This document shows, piece by piece, positions 33,255-46,414 of a stretch of DNA of 64,000 nucleotides (positions are counted from its first letter, which is position 1; each line of letters starts with the position of its first letter). Under the pieces are notes generated by a model, which saw only the letters and a program-made list of their open reading frames with translations, was not told the DNA's origin and did no database searches. The stretch lies in the NCBI GenBank assembly GCA_021292165.1, contig CM037880.1:180007085-180071084 (forward strand), read 5' to 3'. A program made the position numbers and the translations under genes. Source of the stretch: Shinisaurus crocodilurus (Eukaryota > Chordata > Lepidosauria > Squamata > Shinisauridae).

Positions 33255-34659
33255 CAAGCCTCTGCTGGGGCCCCATGCAGGGCAGTTCCTGCTGCCCAAG
33301 GTCAGCAGGTACCTTTGCTGCAGACTACCCAACAGAGTCTTGAAAACTCCCCCCCCCCCACGGCTTTCTCTTGACAGGTCGGAGAAGCTGATCGATCAGT
33401 CAAGAGAAACCCAAGCCATGATGGATCTGCTGATTAGAGGGTATTTTGTAGGATTTCCTCCCCTTCTCAGCAAGATCTTCAACTTTTCAAGTCCCCCACC
33501 TTTAGTGCCCATGGCGGAACCACTTTTGACCTTTTCCCTGACATCTAGGGGCTGAGGAAAGGCTAAAGGTGCATCCTCCCCCCTTTTAAAGGGAAACTGA
33601 GATGACAGTTTACTGACAGGTGGCTGACAAACTCTGGATCCCTTTAAAATTGGAGTTTTGAGGGGGAACTTGGGGATTTGGACTGGGACATACTCACAGG
33701 TATGTTCCAAAACAAATCCACCCAATACAAATACACCCATCCTCAAACGCACTTGCATATAATATACACACACCTCAGAGTTGTGTGAGTCTATACTTAA
33801 AATATTTCCTTTTTTTCTAGGTTGTTTTCCCCTACTATTTTCATATTTGAGTTTCAGTCTTAAAAGAATAGACCTTGTAAAAGAAACCTCCTACTTATTC
33901 AGAGCTTATATTTTTCTTAATACATAGTCAGTTTTCCTCCTAACTCTTTAATCCAAGGATAATACCTATTTTTGTTGGGTGGATTTTAAAAAAATGTTTT
34001 TAGTTATATTTGACGTTAAGCTTCAGAATAAACATTGAAAAAGAGTTGAATATTATGGCCATGATCCACCAAGCTCAGCACTTTTAAGTTTCATTGATCT
34101 CAATGGAGAGTTAAACATTGCTTAGGTCTCTCCCTTTGAAATCAATAGGATTTAAAAATGCTCAACTTTGGTTGGATCATTTCTTAGCTATGCATAATCT
34201 TAAGGGATTATATATGAAGAAATATTTAGAATGTAGTCAATATACACATCTCAATGTTTCTTTTATGTTAGATATCTCCTTTGTTTCTCTGTAAAATTCC
34301 CTATCTTAAAGGAGAAGTTACAATGAATAAATACTTAGAGCATCAAGAGTATTTTGACTTCTCTAGATAGAAGTTATTTTTTCTTGCTTTGTAGACTTGC
34401 TAATACTTTAATGTTATTTTTATTCATGTTATTGATGATGTTTCAATGAAAGATAAATATGCTTATTATAACTCTAACAAAATATGGCATGTTTTGAATT
34501 TTGTGCACTGTCAGTTGATTTAATGTGTCTTCCTAAGCCTTGTTTGTCTGGTAATTATAGGTTCCTCTGTGCCCCAAAACACACAGAGCCTTTTGAACTG
34601 ACTTGTCTGCTTATTATGAATGTTGATTAAATCTGGTTTTTGCACTCACTCACAGGCCT

Positions 34660-35093
34660 GGTTCAGATGTAACAATCCTGGCCCAACAAGTCATGGTTTG
34701 CTGGACCAGGAGCAAGCCTTGTGCCCTTGTGCTGCCTCCTTCCATCTCTTATGCAGCTTAATTCAATACTTTTGGATGGGAAACTGACTTCTGGGGTTTG
34801 AACCATGGGAAACGTGACCTGAGCACTGCCTACAAACTAGGATATCAATCCAAGATCAAACCATGGATTGATCAGTATATATATATTGGTGCCAGTGGAG
34901 GCTTCTCTTGAAATGCAAATAGCACCTTTGGAGAGGTGACTTTTGTTGAGACAGTGGCAAGGAAAGAAACAGTTAATGTCCCCCTCCCTACTCCCCATGT
35001 TCGTGATGCTGCTCAGGCACCCGCCCCCACAGCTGCTATTTATACAACAAAAACATGTATATTAATGATGCAATTAATGTCACATCTGGTTTG
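34660..35093. mobile_element. Foldback DNA element (family Z, copy 1)
   Basis: Left end cctggttcagatgtaacaat and right end attaatgtcacatctggttt are inverted repeats. Shares its end motif and the tgctgcctccttcc interior with 55228-55642. Confidence 0.6.
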
Positions 35094-35099
35094 ACCCTA

Positions 35100-37760
35100 A
35101 GTCTGAGAAATGTGCCCTATCAAGAATGTGCATACCACTAGCTAAACAACCATTTTTAAGTCCTGGTTTATTTGCAGCTCTGTAGCTCCTGGCTATTTCA
35201 CATTTGTGTTTCAAAGTAGGGCTTACTGCTAGTTAGCCTTAATGGAAGGTTAGAGTCCAGTGGATCAAAACATGCTTGTAAAGCTGGTGATGCCAATCAA
35301 CCCATCTAGTGAGATGCTGGGAAATGATAGAAGGTGGAGTGAATGGGGTAGATAACTCATCAGCCTCGAATATACTGTTAAGTGATGGTGTTGCTGAGGG
35401 GAAAATGCATTGGAGTCTGAAGGCCAAACCAATCAATTTTCTTTAAATGAAACAGTGCAGCATACTTTCCAAACTTATTACCTTATATATACTAAGAAGA
35501 CCTATTTTCGTGTCCTTTATTCTTAGGCTTGCTTTTAGGAGGCTTTGAAATTATTTTTTCTTCACATAGAATATAAATTTAAAAACTTTTTTTTCCTCAC
35601 AAAGGGGGTAGATATGTGTTTAAAGAGCAGATCCAAAAATGTCATAAAATGTAATTAGAAATGCTGGAGAACTTCAAAAAAGGAGGCAGATATTTTAATT
35701 CCATTTTTTTGTTCCTTCTCAAGTAATACTGACTATGAATGAAAAAGCAGCCACAGTCAAAACAAAGTGAGACAGCAAACAGAGATTTAAGAAGAAGAAA
35801 AATAATAACAGTCTCTTGTTTAATCTACCATTCCTAGTCTGGTACACATTTCTCCTTCCTTCTGCAATGACAAAAATATGGAATTTCTTTAACATGTTGC
35901 CAAACAGGACAACAATAATCTGAGATGTACTAATCCTGAACAAATATATATATTTGTTCCTCTTTTTCACCAAGAAAAAATTGCATATTGTAAGTACTTT
36001 GAATGTGTGTGACCTTCACTACTTGGTTTGATTATCTGTAACATTTTGAACAACACAAAATGCAGCTCTCACATATTTTAAGTGTGTGTCATATTTTAAG
36101 ACAGACATAAACTTACCTCTACATATCCAAATACCTTTACAATATTCAGAATTTTAAAACCATCCTTTTTTACCATCTGCTGTGGGGAATCACCAAGTTT
36201 AAAAAATTTAGGATATATCATGATTCTTAATATAACGAGCGTAGCTTCTTGGCTGCCAATGAAAATTGAGCTACCGAATACATAATAATAATAACAATTT
36301 AGTGTAGTACTAAGATTTTGCTAACTAGAAATGTTTAGAATGCTTGTTCGTTGGACAGTGAAGGGAGATGATGTACATGCTATACAGTAAATAACAGCCT
36401 CATTTAGAATATGGGAACCAAAAAGAGTGGATTTTCCTTTGGAATATTTGATCTGTGCAGCTGAAGCATATCTCTGTTTTGCAATTTCTCCAAGATGTAT
36501 TGTTGCTTCTGCAAAGAAAGACAAATAATTATCATGACCTCTTATAAGAGTCAGAAGACAAGATGAATCAAAAGAAATACACTTCCTTACCAATTCCCAT
36601 CTCCATAGAAACTCGTCAGCTTTGCTTGGTCTGCTGTCTATACAGATTAGGCAACCCGGTTTGTTTGATAAAAGGCAGTTAAGCTTGGAGGCCTATGTTG
36701 TCTCTGAAAGGGTCAACTTTAGAAAATAAATGTTAGTGACTTTTTGTATTTTTAGCACTGCTGCTCTCATTTTCAGATTCTCGGTCCCTTTTACCCAAGT
36801 TAAATGCTCATATGAAGCAATGCAGTTTTGGCAGCCAGATAGGACTCACAACTTTCTGAAGATGCTTTTTGTTTGCTGGTGAAACATCATTCAAGGACCA
36901 ATGCACACTGCCAGATTTACAATTAGTTCATTTCAGGAAGATGGATATCACATAGAGGAGACTAAGAAATGCTAACCAAGGGGCAAAACTTTATTTTCAC
37001 ATGTATGCCTTTCAGCTGTGCAACAAAATAGGGGAAGAAAAATATTTTAAGCCATGTTTCTACTAGATCAATTGTTCCCATTTACAAAAACACATGAAAG
37101 ACTACAAGCATGTATGTGAAATAATGAAATATCCTTTCCTGAGAAAGTATGTCAAAAAGGATGCTAACCAAACTTAGCACTGATTAAAAGGGTTTCTTCC
37201 AGCAACTCTACACCCCTCCCCAGCAAGCTCACTCCCTCACACCACTTCACCAGTGGTGCTATTAATGAGTTAACACATTCATTCCTTACAGGGTGCTTTT
37301 GCATGAGATGGGGTACATTAAGGATGACAGTGTGCATTCGGATGAAATCCTCGCCAGTTGCCATGCAAGATGATGTGCTAAAATCATGTCACATGGAAAC
37401 TAGGCCTCAGAGTTTGAGAGCAGATAGGACTGGATAAATCCAGGGAGAGGGGAGGGAGAATGGCACTGAGCAAAAGATGATGCAAAGCAGACCAGCTTGG
37501 CAAGCTAGAAACACAGTTCAGGAATATGACTAACAAGCAGGAGTTGTCTGGCTGCTGAGATCAACAGGTTGAAGGCAGCTCCACACATTATGACCTGCTG
37601 TGTGAGAGACATGGGTGTTACATGTTACACCATGGCTTCCTCTAGCAGATGTGTTATGAATATCATACACGCATACACCTTCATCTGGGAACCCTACAAC
37701 AGTGTTGTTTCCTGCAGCAATTGTCTTAATGTGTGCATGGTATCATGATCACATCCCCAT
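35100..37760. other. No recognisable feature
   Basis: The longest stretch without a recognised repeat or gene in the window; AT-rich, no convincing exon on either strand. It may be ancient repeat or unique non-coding DNA. Confidence 0.5.
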
Positions 37761-37761
37761 G

Positions 37762-38345
37762 ATACTGAAGGATCTGCATTGGTTGTCAGTTGTTTTCTGG
37801 ACACAGTTCAAGGTGTTGGTTTTAACCTATAAAGCTCTAAGGGTGCAAAAAAGTCCTATAACATGCTGTCTGAGGAATGTTGGGAGTCCTACAACTCCCA
37901 ACATTCCCCAGACAGCATGTTATAGGACTTTTTTCTGTCTAAACATGCATAAGACTGTGCCCTAAATGGCTTAAGGCCTGTCTATCTGAGGGACAGCCTG
38001 TCTTAGTATGAACTTGCTCAGTTATTAAAATCACCAGGGGAGGCCCTTTTGAAGACACCCCCGCTTGAAGGGGCCTGCTTGTCAGGCACACGGGAAAGGG
38101 CTTTGTCCTGTATTGCTCCCAAACTCTGGAGCTGTCGCTGGTCCCCACTCTCTCTGCATTCAGGAATGGGGCCAAGATGCCTTTTTAAAAACTTGGTGTT
38201 TTAAAATTATTATGGTTTTAAAGTTTGCTTTTAGTGTTCTACTTCTTTTTTTATTTTATTTGATTGTTTGACTTTGATATTTTTTTAATGGCCTTGGTTG
38301 GCTTCAGAAAAGTGGTATATAAATACTGTAAATAAATGAAAACAA
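37762..38345 (+). mobile_element. L2 LINE 3' fragment split by a MITE
   Basis: Encodes LHWLSVVFWTQFKVLVLTYK before the MITE at 37841-37962 and NGLRPVYLRDSLS-type text after it, then the L2 UTR ending aaagtggtatataaatact. The protein blocks are from the L2 ORF2 C-terminus. Confidence 0.8.
37841..37962. mobile_element. Harbinger-like hairpin MITE (TAA duplication)
   Basis: Flanked by TAA (37838-37840, 37963-37965). Arms 37847-37887 and 37894-37934 are inverted with one mismatch over 41 bases around a 6-base loop. The right end (ctgtctaaacatgcata, then gtgccc) is shared with 52801-52890. Confidence 0.85.
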
Positions 38346-38655
38346 ACCAAAACAAAAAGTGTGTTGTACTGACCTAAATGTGACTAGGAAAGCTTTTAAA
38401 TGGGTCAGAGACTGTCTCATGCCCATCCCAGCCATTTGGGAATTGAGGAAGGAATTTATTTAGTCCGCTCAATAACACACACAAAATGCAATTATCTCTA
38501 GAATGCCTTCCCTCAATTAGCATTGGCAGGTTTTAGTGATACAAAGTTCTGCCAATGGAGAGCTGACATAGTGTACTGGTTTGGAGCATGAGCTCTGCGT
38601 TTGAAGTTCAAATCTCAGATCAGTCTTGAAGGCTTTAGCTAGTCACTCTCTGAAG

Positions 38656-38791
38656 CAAGGCTCTCCAACCTTGGGTCCCCAGATGTTGCTGGACTACAGC
38701 TCCCAGAATCCCTTGCCATTAGCCATGCTGGCTGGGTATGCTGGGAGCTGTAGGCCAGCAACATCTGGGGACCCAAGGTTGGAGTGCCCTG
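38656..38791. mobile_element. Palindromic hAT-like MITE (family P, copy 5)
   Basis: Ends caaggctctccaaccttggg and acccaaggttggagtgccctg are inverted repeats. Flanks ctctgaag (38648-38655) and ctctggag (38792-38799) differ at one of eight bases. Confidence 0.88.
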
Positions 38792-39169
38792 CTCTGGAGT
38801 GAGGAAACCTCCTTTCTCTTGATCCTGGCATCCCCCATCTGTAATACAAGGACCATCATCATGGTCTTCCATATAGGGTCAATAAGGATTACTGCAGGAA
38901 TGTATGTTAAGAAATTAGGAAAAGCACAAGAGTAGCCATATTTGTAGTAACGGCTCTTTATTCACTGTGCACATTCACTCAGCTGCCATTTTGGGAAAAG
39001 GCAACAACAACGACACACACCACCCCCAGCTTAATAAGCATGCATGGTTTGGTTTGGTTTGGTTTTTATAAATACATTGTTTTAGGCTCCAGCTCAGGAG
39101 CACAAAAATGGTTCATAGGGTTTGCTTTCATAGAGAGAAAGATTGTGACCAGGTGACCTGTGTGCCTTG

Positions 39170-39340
39170 CAGGGCCGGTGCAAGGCAGTTTGGTGCAGTT
39201 TGGTGCCCTAGGCAAGATCAGATATTTAGCGCGCCCCCTTCCCACTTGAGCCCCCCCTCCCTATTTCTGGTGCCCCCTTTAGCCCTGCGCCCTGCGCCCT
39301 AGGCAGGTGCCTAGTTGGCCTAATGGTAGCACCGGCCCTG
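39170..39340 (+). mobile_element. hAT-type MITE (copy B)
   Basis: Same ends as copy A and an exact 8-bp duplication gtgccttg (39162-39169, 39341-39348). Contains a small local duplication of the word ccctgcg. Confidence 0.93.
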
Positions 39341-40256
39341 GTGCCTTGCTGGGTCTGCTGTCCAGGTGTTGTTGATGGACAACTTCAAGGCCCAGCTCTT
39401 CCTCCTGATTTATTTATTTTTTACTCTTTAAACAGGACTTGGACTGGACAGCCCTTCAAATAGAGAATGCCTTCAAAATGGAGGACAGTCCTCTGGCAGC
39501 CCTTCGAATAGAGAACTGTCCTCTGTAAAAGACAACACCTAGCCCCCCTGTATTTCTATTTCAATTATAATAATTAAAAATTCTAAATTTGTATCTATAC
39601 ATATAAATTAGCATACACACATTTTATGCAATTTTTTGTCCTGTTTTGCCCTCTTTTTTGGTGATGCATGTCCTCTCTCTTTTTTTTTTTTGAAATGCAC
39701 AAGCGGCCACCCTAGTGTTGAGTGCTGTACAGCTCCCAGTGCTGTGGCGGAGTGGTGGAGACAGGCTGGTTATTGGGACCCTGGTAAGTGGCTGCTAATT
39801 GGACAACAGTTGTTTGTTTTAAGTGTTGCATCTTTGTGCTCCTGGCTGGAAGTGGACTCAGAAAAACAGAAGTGTTGGGATCAGGCTGCTTGCAGAGGAG
39901 AAGATGGAAGAAGAAAGTTTCTGCTGACAGTGGATTCACACAAGAGTGAGAAAAAATGAATCGGCCTGGATAGGTTAATGAAGAATGGAAAGAAACAGAG
40001 CTGCTGGTAAGTGAGGAAAGGTGGGATTAATTGCTAGGGATCTGGAGGAAATTAATTTTGGGGAGGGGTCTTGGTCTTGGGGAGAGATCTAGGAAGGAAA
40101 TGCATTTGGTAGGGTTGGTTAGGGGAGATCTGGCCAGGCAAAGGGCTCTGGGAAGCTTACCAGCAGAGTATGAGGCAGCAGCATTCTCCTGTTGTTTGTC
40201 CCCAGCATCTGGTATTCAGAAATATACTATGCTGCTTCTGAAGAGCATGAAGGTTT

Positions 40257-40440
40257 ATTTTTTGCTACCTTTTAAAAGTACATTTATATCCCACCTTTCC
40301 TCCAAGCAGCAGAAAGCAATGTACATGGTCCTTCCTCCTCCATTTCATCATCAGAAACATTGGTGACTGGCCTGAGGGCACCCAGTGAGCTTCATGGTTG
40401 AGTGGGGATTTGAACCTGGATCTCTCTGGTCCAAGTTATT
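40257..40440 (-). mobile_element. tRNA-derived SINE, old copy (SINE1 copy 4)
   Basis: Diverged relative of the other copies: acatttatatcccacctttc, gactggcctgagggcaccca and ggggatttgaacctggatct are recognisable. Confidence 0.7.
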
Positions 40441-40804
40441 ATAGGAGGGACTTCCTGGGCAGACCTAGATTGGAGCAAGTAGGAAGACTTTGGGGTGGAC
40501 GAGGTCAAAGGAAGGTGTGTTTGGAGTGGCTTGGCAGGATCGCGAGTACTTATTTATCTATTTAGTAGATGTATATCCTGCCATTCTTCTGTCATGGAGA
40601 TCAAGTCAGCATACATGGGGTTCCGAGGCAGTCTCCCGTCCATGCACTAACCAGACCCAGACCTGCTTAGCTTCAATAAGTTGGCTGTGTCATGCACCTT
40701 CAGACCATGGTCTTACTTTTTCAAGACACCAGACATCTCTCCATGTTATCGCATGTTATCAAAATCCAAGAGTGGTGCTTAACCAAGATTATGGTATGAG
40801 CTGT

Positions 40805-41156
40805 CATAGACTTGATTTGCACGACACAATAGCCGTTGAGGGTAAATTTACCTCAAGGAGCTGCGGCATGTGCTGGCCGCCATTATAAATAGGCAAACCC
40901 CGACCAGGGGTTGTCATGTCATGCAAACCCAGCTGGCAGGGGTTATTTGAGGACTAAACAACCCTTGCATAACACATGGTCTGTTGTAGGGTTATGCGAG
41001 GGTTGTTTAACCCTGAAATAACACCTGCCACTTGGGTCCACATGACACGACAACCACTGGTCAGGGCTGGCATATTCATAATGGCAGCTGGCAGATGCAG
41101 CAGCTCCCGAGTGTAAATTAACTCTTGGGCTGTTGTGTTGTGCGAACTGGCCTGTA
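40805..41156. mobile_element. Long foldback element (family Y-like)
   Basis: Two arms of about 165 bp are inverted repeats: gatttgcacgacacaatagc with gctgttgtgttgtgcgaact, and aacccttgcataac with gttatgcgagggttg around the centre near 40980. No coding capacity. Confidence 0.75.
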
Positions 41157-42205
41157 GGAATTTTATTTTACTATTTTATTACTGTGTGAGTGTCTTGTAC
41201 ATTATCACTAATCGTAGTGATAATACTCTGTATATATCTAACTTATGACTACCCACCATTTAATTATGAAGTCTTCAACAATGTCATATGCATTATTTGC
41301 TATAATCTATTTCAGTTTTTAACATTTGTTCTTAAAAATACATATGAAAAGCTATATATCAACCTGTACTGGATCACGGGCTACGATTGAATGATCAAAG
41401 TATCTACTGCACTGGGAACATCAGGGACCAGGGCAGCATTGTTTTTCATATATACTAGAGCACAAAATGGCAATATTTGTATCAAGTTTTTAAACATCCA
41501 AGAGTTTATTCAGATGGAAACTTTTTAACATGGCACGCACCGTCTAATATGTAACTTTTTCCACTGAAGTTTACACCTCCAGTTTGGCCACTCTGTTCTA
41601 TTTTCAAAAAAATGCAGTATGAATGAATCATCCATCTGTTTGGGGTGGGGGGGGGGCAGTCAAGTCCAAAGTGGTTATGTCAAAAGGGGAAGCATTCACT
41701 GTCATTTCATTTTCTGTGATTAATTTTTTCCAGTTGCAACAGGAAGTACCTATAACACTTGGCAAACCGTGTTTAGATTGGCAAGACAAAAGGTACTATG
41801 CTGTGTATTTGTTTCGTTTTTAAAATGCCCTTTGGAAAGCTAGGCATGGCTGTAATTTCATAAACCCAAGGGAGTTACCGATTTGAAATAGTTTACTTTA
41901 AAAATTGCTATGGCAGCGTGAAGGAGAAAAGAATGAAGCCAAACTCTTATAGATTGTGTTCTGGGTTTTGGGGTGTTTTTTAAAAAAAACAAATTTCTCA
42001 AAATGTAAACAGATGAATCATCTATCAGTGATTGGATAATAAGTACATATAACAGGTGAATGAACTGTATATGTAATGCATCAGTTGCAATCACTCTTAC
42101 AACTTCCAGCATGAAGCTGCATTTTAGACATACTGACATTCAGTTTAAATGTAATTTTAATAGAATTACCATTCACAGTCTGTAGAAAAGTCAGTAATTA
42201 CCCAG

Positions 42206-42505
42206 TTTGCATGTAACGACAGTTCCTGGGTTGTTTAACCCCAGGAATTGTCAGGGTCAAGCAGCAGCAAGCTGGACTGAGCAGCTGCCTTCCCACCACT
42301 TGTTCAATGAACACCCGAGGAACACATGTTCCTGGGTTGTTATTGTAACGTCCGAACCTGGAACTCTGGCTTGTTTAGGGGTTCAACAACCCAGAATTAA
42401 CCCAACAATCACCCATGATTTGATGTTGGGCTAACTCTGGGTTGTTTAACCCCTAAATAACCCACAGTTCCAGGTTTGGATGTCACATAACAATCCAGGA
42501 ATGGG
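42206..42505. mobile_element. Foldback element (family Y-like)
   Basis: Inverted arms meet near 42415: cgtccgaacctggaactctg with cagttccaggtttggatgtc, and caacccagaattaaccc with gggctaactctgggttg. Confidence 0.65.
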
Positions 42506-43673
42506 GCATTCCTGGGTTGTTTAGGAAAGTGGAAGCAATGAGTATGTGGGAGGCAGTGCACTCACTGCCACAAAAAATGCTCCCATTACATGAGAACTGA
42601 GTCAATGTGTAAATGTTGCAGAAAGAGATTTGAGCTAGCGGACAGAGACTGACACTTCTTAGCTGTGTATCCAGTTTCAGTTGGGATGCAATCTACCACT
42701 GAAATGGCAGATTCTTCTGCCACTGAAATAATGGGGGCTGCACAAAAGTATGGTATCTCCACCCCACCCAGTCCCATTCAGACACAGATACTGAGTTGTA
42801 TTCAATTGGTTGTATCCAATGTTAGTCTAACTTAAGTCACATTCATTTCAATGGGTAGGACTAACATTGGGCACAACCCACTGACAGCGAGACGAATGAT
42901 AATGTGATCAGACTTTGCATATATTACCAAGGCAATGGTGGAACTGATCGCAGGGGCTGGGTTTATTGGCAGTTCCCACAATACTGCAGATATATGAATT
43001 AGGCCTATATATTTTGTCTTGTTTTACACACATTCTCATTCTCTCTGCTCTGTCACCTGAGTTTCCTTCTCCCACTCCTGTGTTCATAACTTCTCTCAGT
43101 GTGGCTCCTTATGCCTGGAACAGTCTTTCCCTGCAGCCCTTGCCACACATTATACTTAAGAACTGGCTTCAGTCCAGTACCAGTAGCCAGTACATCTAAG
43201 GAAGGGGTAGCCATAGCCCTGCTCATATAACTAACTGAGTACAATGAACATGTGGCGGGCATGGAAGAGGAATAGTGGCAGGACCCACGTCTGTCCTTCA
43301 GCTGTTTATTGGCTCTTCTGCAAATTATATGAACATAAGCTCTGCCCATGTGACCGGGAGGCCTGGCTCTTCAGTGTTTCTGATTACGTGGGCAGATCCT
43401 AAACATGCACAAGTTATGAATTCATGCAGAAGAGGTGGGCCCTGCTGATGCCATCCCACTTTCCCTGTCTTCCATGTGCCCAAGACATTTTGCTGCCTGA
43501 GGTGAATGACGCCTCCCCTCTGGATTCCATCTACAGAACCTGCCAGGACTAGTGGTTGAATCTTACTTTAGCACTGACAATGGGACAGCATCCTCCACTG
43601 CACCCAGTGGCAATAGGCTAGTTAGAGGGTGCAGGGATGGCCACCTGGTACGTACACGGCTGCAACCTCCAAC

Positions 43674-44135
43674 TAGGGATGTGCGGACGTTGTAAAACCG
43701 TTCCATCTGTGTTTTGTGGATTGTCAGGTGTCTTTCGTCCCATTGTCCGCTCATTGATGGAATCGGGTTTGGTTACATTTGTGCAAAATACATTTTGCAC
43801 AAATGTACATTTGCACAGATTTTCATTTGTGCAAATTTGCACTCCCGAAAATGTGCAAATCCCCCCCCCCAAATATGCAAATCCCTGAAAAATGTGTGTT
43901 TTCATGCTTTAGCCTATGGGGGAAATGTACATTTTGGGTCTGGTTTTGTTTTTTTTATATATTTTTCTATGACTAAATTTGCTTAAAATTATGGGAAATT
44001 AAAAAAAAAAACTGGCCCACAAGTCTATGGAATTGGCACAACTTGGGAAAAGCCAGTCCGTTGCGGTATCTGTGGGTCAGATTCTTAGAAATTCAAACTC
44101 ATTTGAGTTCATTGTGGATTTCTCTAACATCCCTA
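43674..44135. mobile_element. hAT-type MITE (tagggatgt family, copy 1)
   Basis: Starts tagggatgtgc and ends aacatcccta. Flanks cctccaac and cctctcac share 6 of 8 bases. The interior has repeated ttgtgcaaa words and an A/T-rich half. Confidence 0.7.
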
Positions 44136-45031
44136 CCTCTCACACCTTGCTGCCACTCCCCTCCCCTAAGCACTTGCCACCTGAGGCAGCTGCCTCACTC
44201 TACCTAGTGGTAGGGCTGACCCTGCCCATGTGTACCCAGTTGGTCATGTGAACAGGGCTCTTGTTCTAGAGGACTGAGTTTGTTGCTTTAAGGAAGGAGA
44301 TGTGCACTTCAGAACTGGGGAGGGGAAGTCCACAGGCTGAAATCTTCTTTTAAAAGAATACGTAAATACTGGCGCATAGATTGCTGTGGAAGAGTGTTCC
44401 TTAAGAAGTGCAAACCTTCAGTGTTAATTTGTGTTCAAGGGCTGACGTTATAACCCCTGTGATCTGATAGTGTTGTGAGGGAAGACTGAATCTCAAAGGT
44501 TAAAAAAGCATAATCTTAAATAATGGTAGGAATATTGGGCAGGGGAGGGAGAAGCTGTTGTTTCTCTTTTGCAAGTGATGATGTCACAGGCTCAATCTAG
44601 TCAGTGCATGTGATAATAAGAAAACCACCTTGCACACTGCACTCACAGATCACAACTTGCAGGCAGTGAAGGTGGTAGGGTGGAGTTGTATTTTCCCTGC
44701 AACAAAATATTGTTGCTTGAAAGTGAGAAAATGTGATATTACCCCTACAAAGGCAGTCCTACAGCACATCTGAATTCCATGCCACAGTTAACAACTCTTC
44801 ATTTCTTGTGCCAATCTGGAAAGGTCCCCTTTTTACCTAGCCACTCCCTCCCTCCTCCAAACCCTTCTTCAAGATCCGTTTAGAAGAAGAAGAAAAAACA
44901 ACACCTTTAATTCTACAATCAAAATGAGCTACCTACCTAACTCCCAATTCTCTAGGCACATTTCTCCCAGCTAGGGCTACAATTAGGGTGGCCAGATGTA
45001 CTTTTAATAGTTGTGTAACAGAAATTTCAGC

Positions 45032-45193
45032 TAGTGATGTTAACGTACCTTGCGGGGGGCACCTTGCCTCGCCTCTCCACACTGGGGGCCCCCACCGCTT
45101 GATTCTCAGCAGCGTGGAGTGATTCTCGGGGGAGCGTGAGCGGGGCCGAATTTGGCCCGCTACGCCCCCCCAAGGCGAGCAGTTACATCCCTA
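45032..45193. mobile_element. hAT-type MITE (tagggatgt family, copy 2)
   Basis: Starts tagtgatgttaac and ends agttacatcccta, with an exact 8-bp duplication atttcagc (45024-45031, 45194-45201). GC-rich interior. Confidence 0.85.
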
Positions 45194-45237
45194 ATTTCAG
45201 CAGGTGTAGCTACAACACTGGAATTGACCCATGGTAA

Positions 45238-45648
45238 AGGATAAACTACACGCTGTATTGAATGCGTAGCGTGTAGCTAATCCTAACTTCTTCTTTTCTT
45301 TTTTTTTTACTTTAGTGTAAGCACACAGATCCCTGATCCAGATTGGGACCCTTCCCACCTAGCCGCTTCCCCCCCTAAATTCATTCCCCAGACTAAAGAA
45401 ACAAAAAAAGGCCTCCATTCATGTCAGTGGGGTTTCTTCCTTCCTTCCTTCCTTCCTTCCTTCCTTGCTTTTTGCCTCTGCATGGGGGTGGCAATTGTGT
45501 GTGTGTATATGTATGGGTGGTGTTTCCCCACCACTGCATGTGGTGGCCCCAATCCATATCAGGGATCTGTGTACTCACACTAAAGTAAAACAAGTTAGTA
45601 TCAGGTACACAATACGCATTTAATGTAGCCTGTAGTTTATTCCTGACA
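45238..45648. mobile_element. Long inverted-repeat element with (TTCC)n in the loop
   Basis: Arms 45238-45345 and about 45545-45648 are inverted repeats (ggataaactacacgct with the inverse of gtagcctgtagtttattcc; tttactttagtgtaagcac with the inverse of actcacactaaagtaaaac). The loop holds a (TTCC)n run at 45437-45465. Confidence 0.7.
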
Positions 45649-45807
45649 ATAGAGAACTTGGGCAAAGGGGCTTCAGGAATGCAGATGAGAGTAAGATTCA
45701 GCTCCCCTCACCCACCTATCTCTTTTGCTTTTAAAATTGGGGAAGGGCCACAACTACATGCTTTAGGGGTTGCGTTCTAATTAGAAATGTGTTCTAATTT
45801 TTAGTCA

Positions 45808-45858
45808 ACTGCCCAGAGGGCTTTAGCTATTGGGCAATATAGAAATGAAATAAATGAA
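45808..45858 (+). mobile_element. L2 LINE 3' terminus
   Basis: Reads aactgcccagagggctttag then ttgggcaatatagaaatg, the L2 end. Confidence 0.65.
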
Positions 45859-45929
45859 ATTAATGCTTTGCATGCAAAAGGCAGGAATAGACATATCTAG
45901 TCCTGGTTTGTGTCATTTTTTCATGTTTT

Positions 45930-46175
45930 TATTATTTATTTATTTATTAATTATATTTATATCCCGCCTTTTTTACTGCAAGGAGCCCAAGGCGGCTTAC
46001 ATGATCCTCCTCCTCCTCTCCATTTTGTCCTCACAACAACCCTGTGAGTAGGTTAGGCTGAGGGTCAGTGACTGGCCCAAAGTCACCCAGTGAGTTTCAT
46101 GGCCGAGCAGGGGTTAGAATCTGGATCTCCCGAGTCCCAGTCCAACACTCTCACCACTACGCCACACTGGCTCTC
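45930..46175 (-). mobile_element. tRNA-derived SINE, L2-type tail (SINE1 copy 5)
   Basis: Complete from (ATTT)n tail to agagccagtgtggcgtagtg head on the minus strand. Confidence 0.88.
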
Positions 46176-46414
46176 ATGTATAATTCTGTTCAGTTTCTGC
46201 ATTAATCTGTGATATTTTTTTTTAAAAAAAAACAATCTCCTCAGAATACACATTTAAATAAGTATTTTCTTCTAAAGTCCATATTTAAATGTGTTTTTTG
46301 TTACATTTCAAGTGCATAGAAATGTGTCGCAACATCCTGGGAAAGGCAAAATCCAGTGGCTAGTTGAATTCTGATCCTCGCATGAGCAAAGACTGAATTC
46401 CTCAGGCCTCCCTA

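Larger units (their letters stand above)
32296..33720. mobile_element. Non-autonomous DNA element (family Y, copy 3)
   Basis: Left end gttcgtacgacaagacaacc resembles the family Y ends. The interior block tcaagagaaacccaagcc and cttctcagcaagatc matches 28310-28395. An L2 3' end and a trinucleotide array interrupt it. The right boundary is approximate. Confidence 0.42.

Noticed and set aside
34085..34170. Palindromic tttgaaatcaataggatt-type repeat
   Set aside because: Looks like an old MITE half, but ends and duplication are not recognisable.
42960..43200. Frame with SVAPYAWNSLSLQ resembling a LINE C-terminus
   Set aside because: Too short and without flanking LINE blocks; could be chance.
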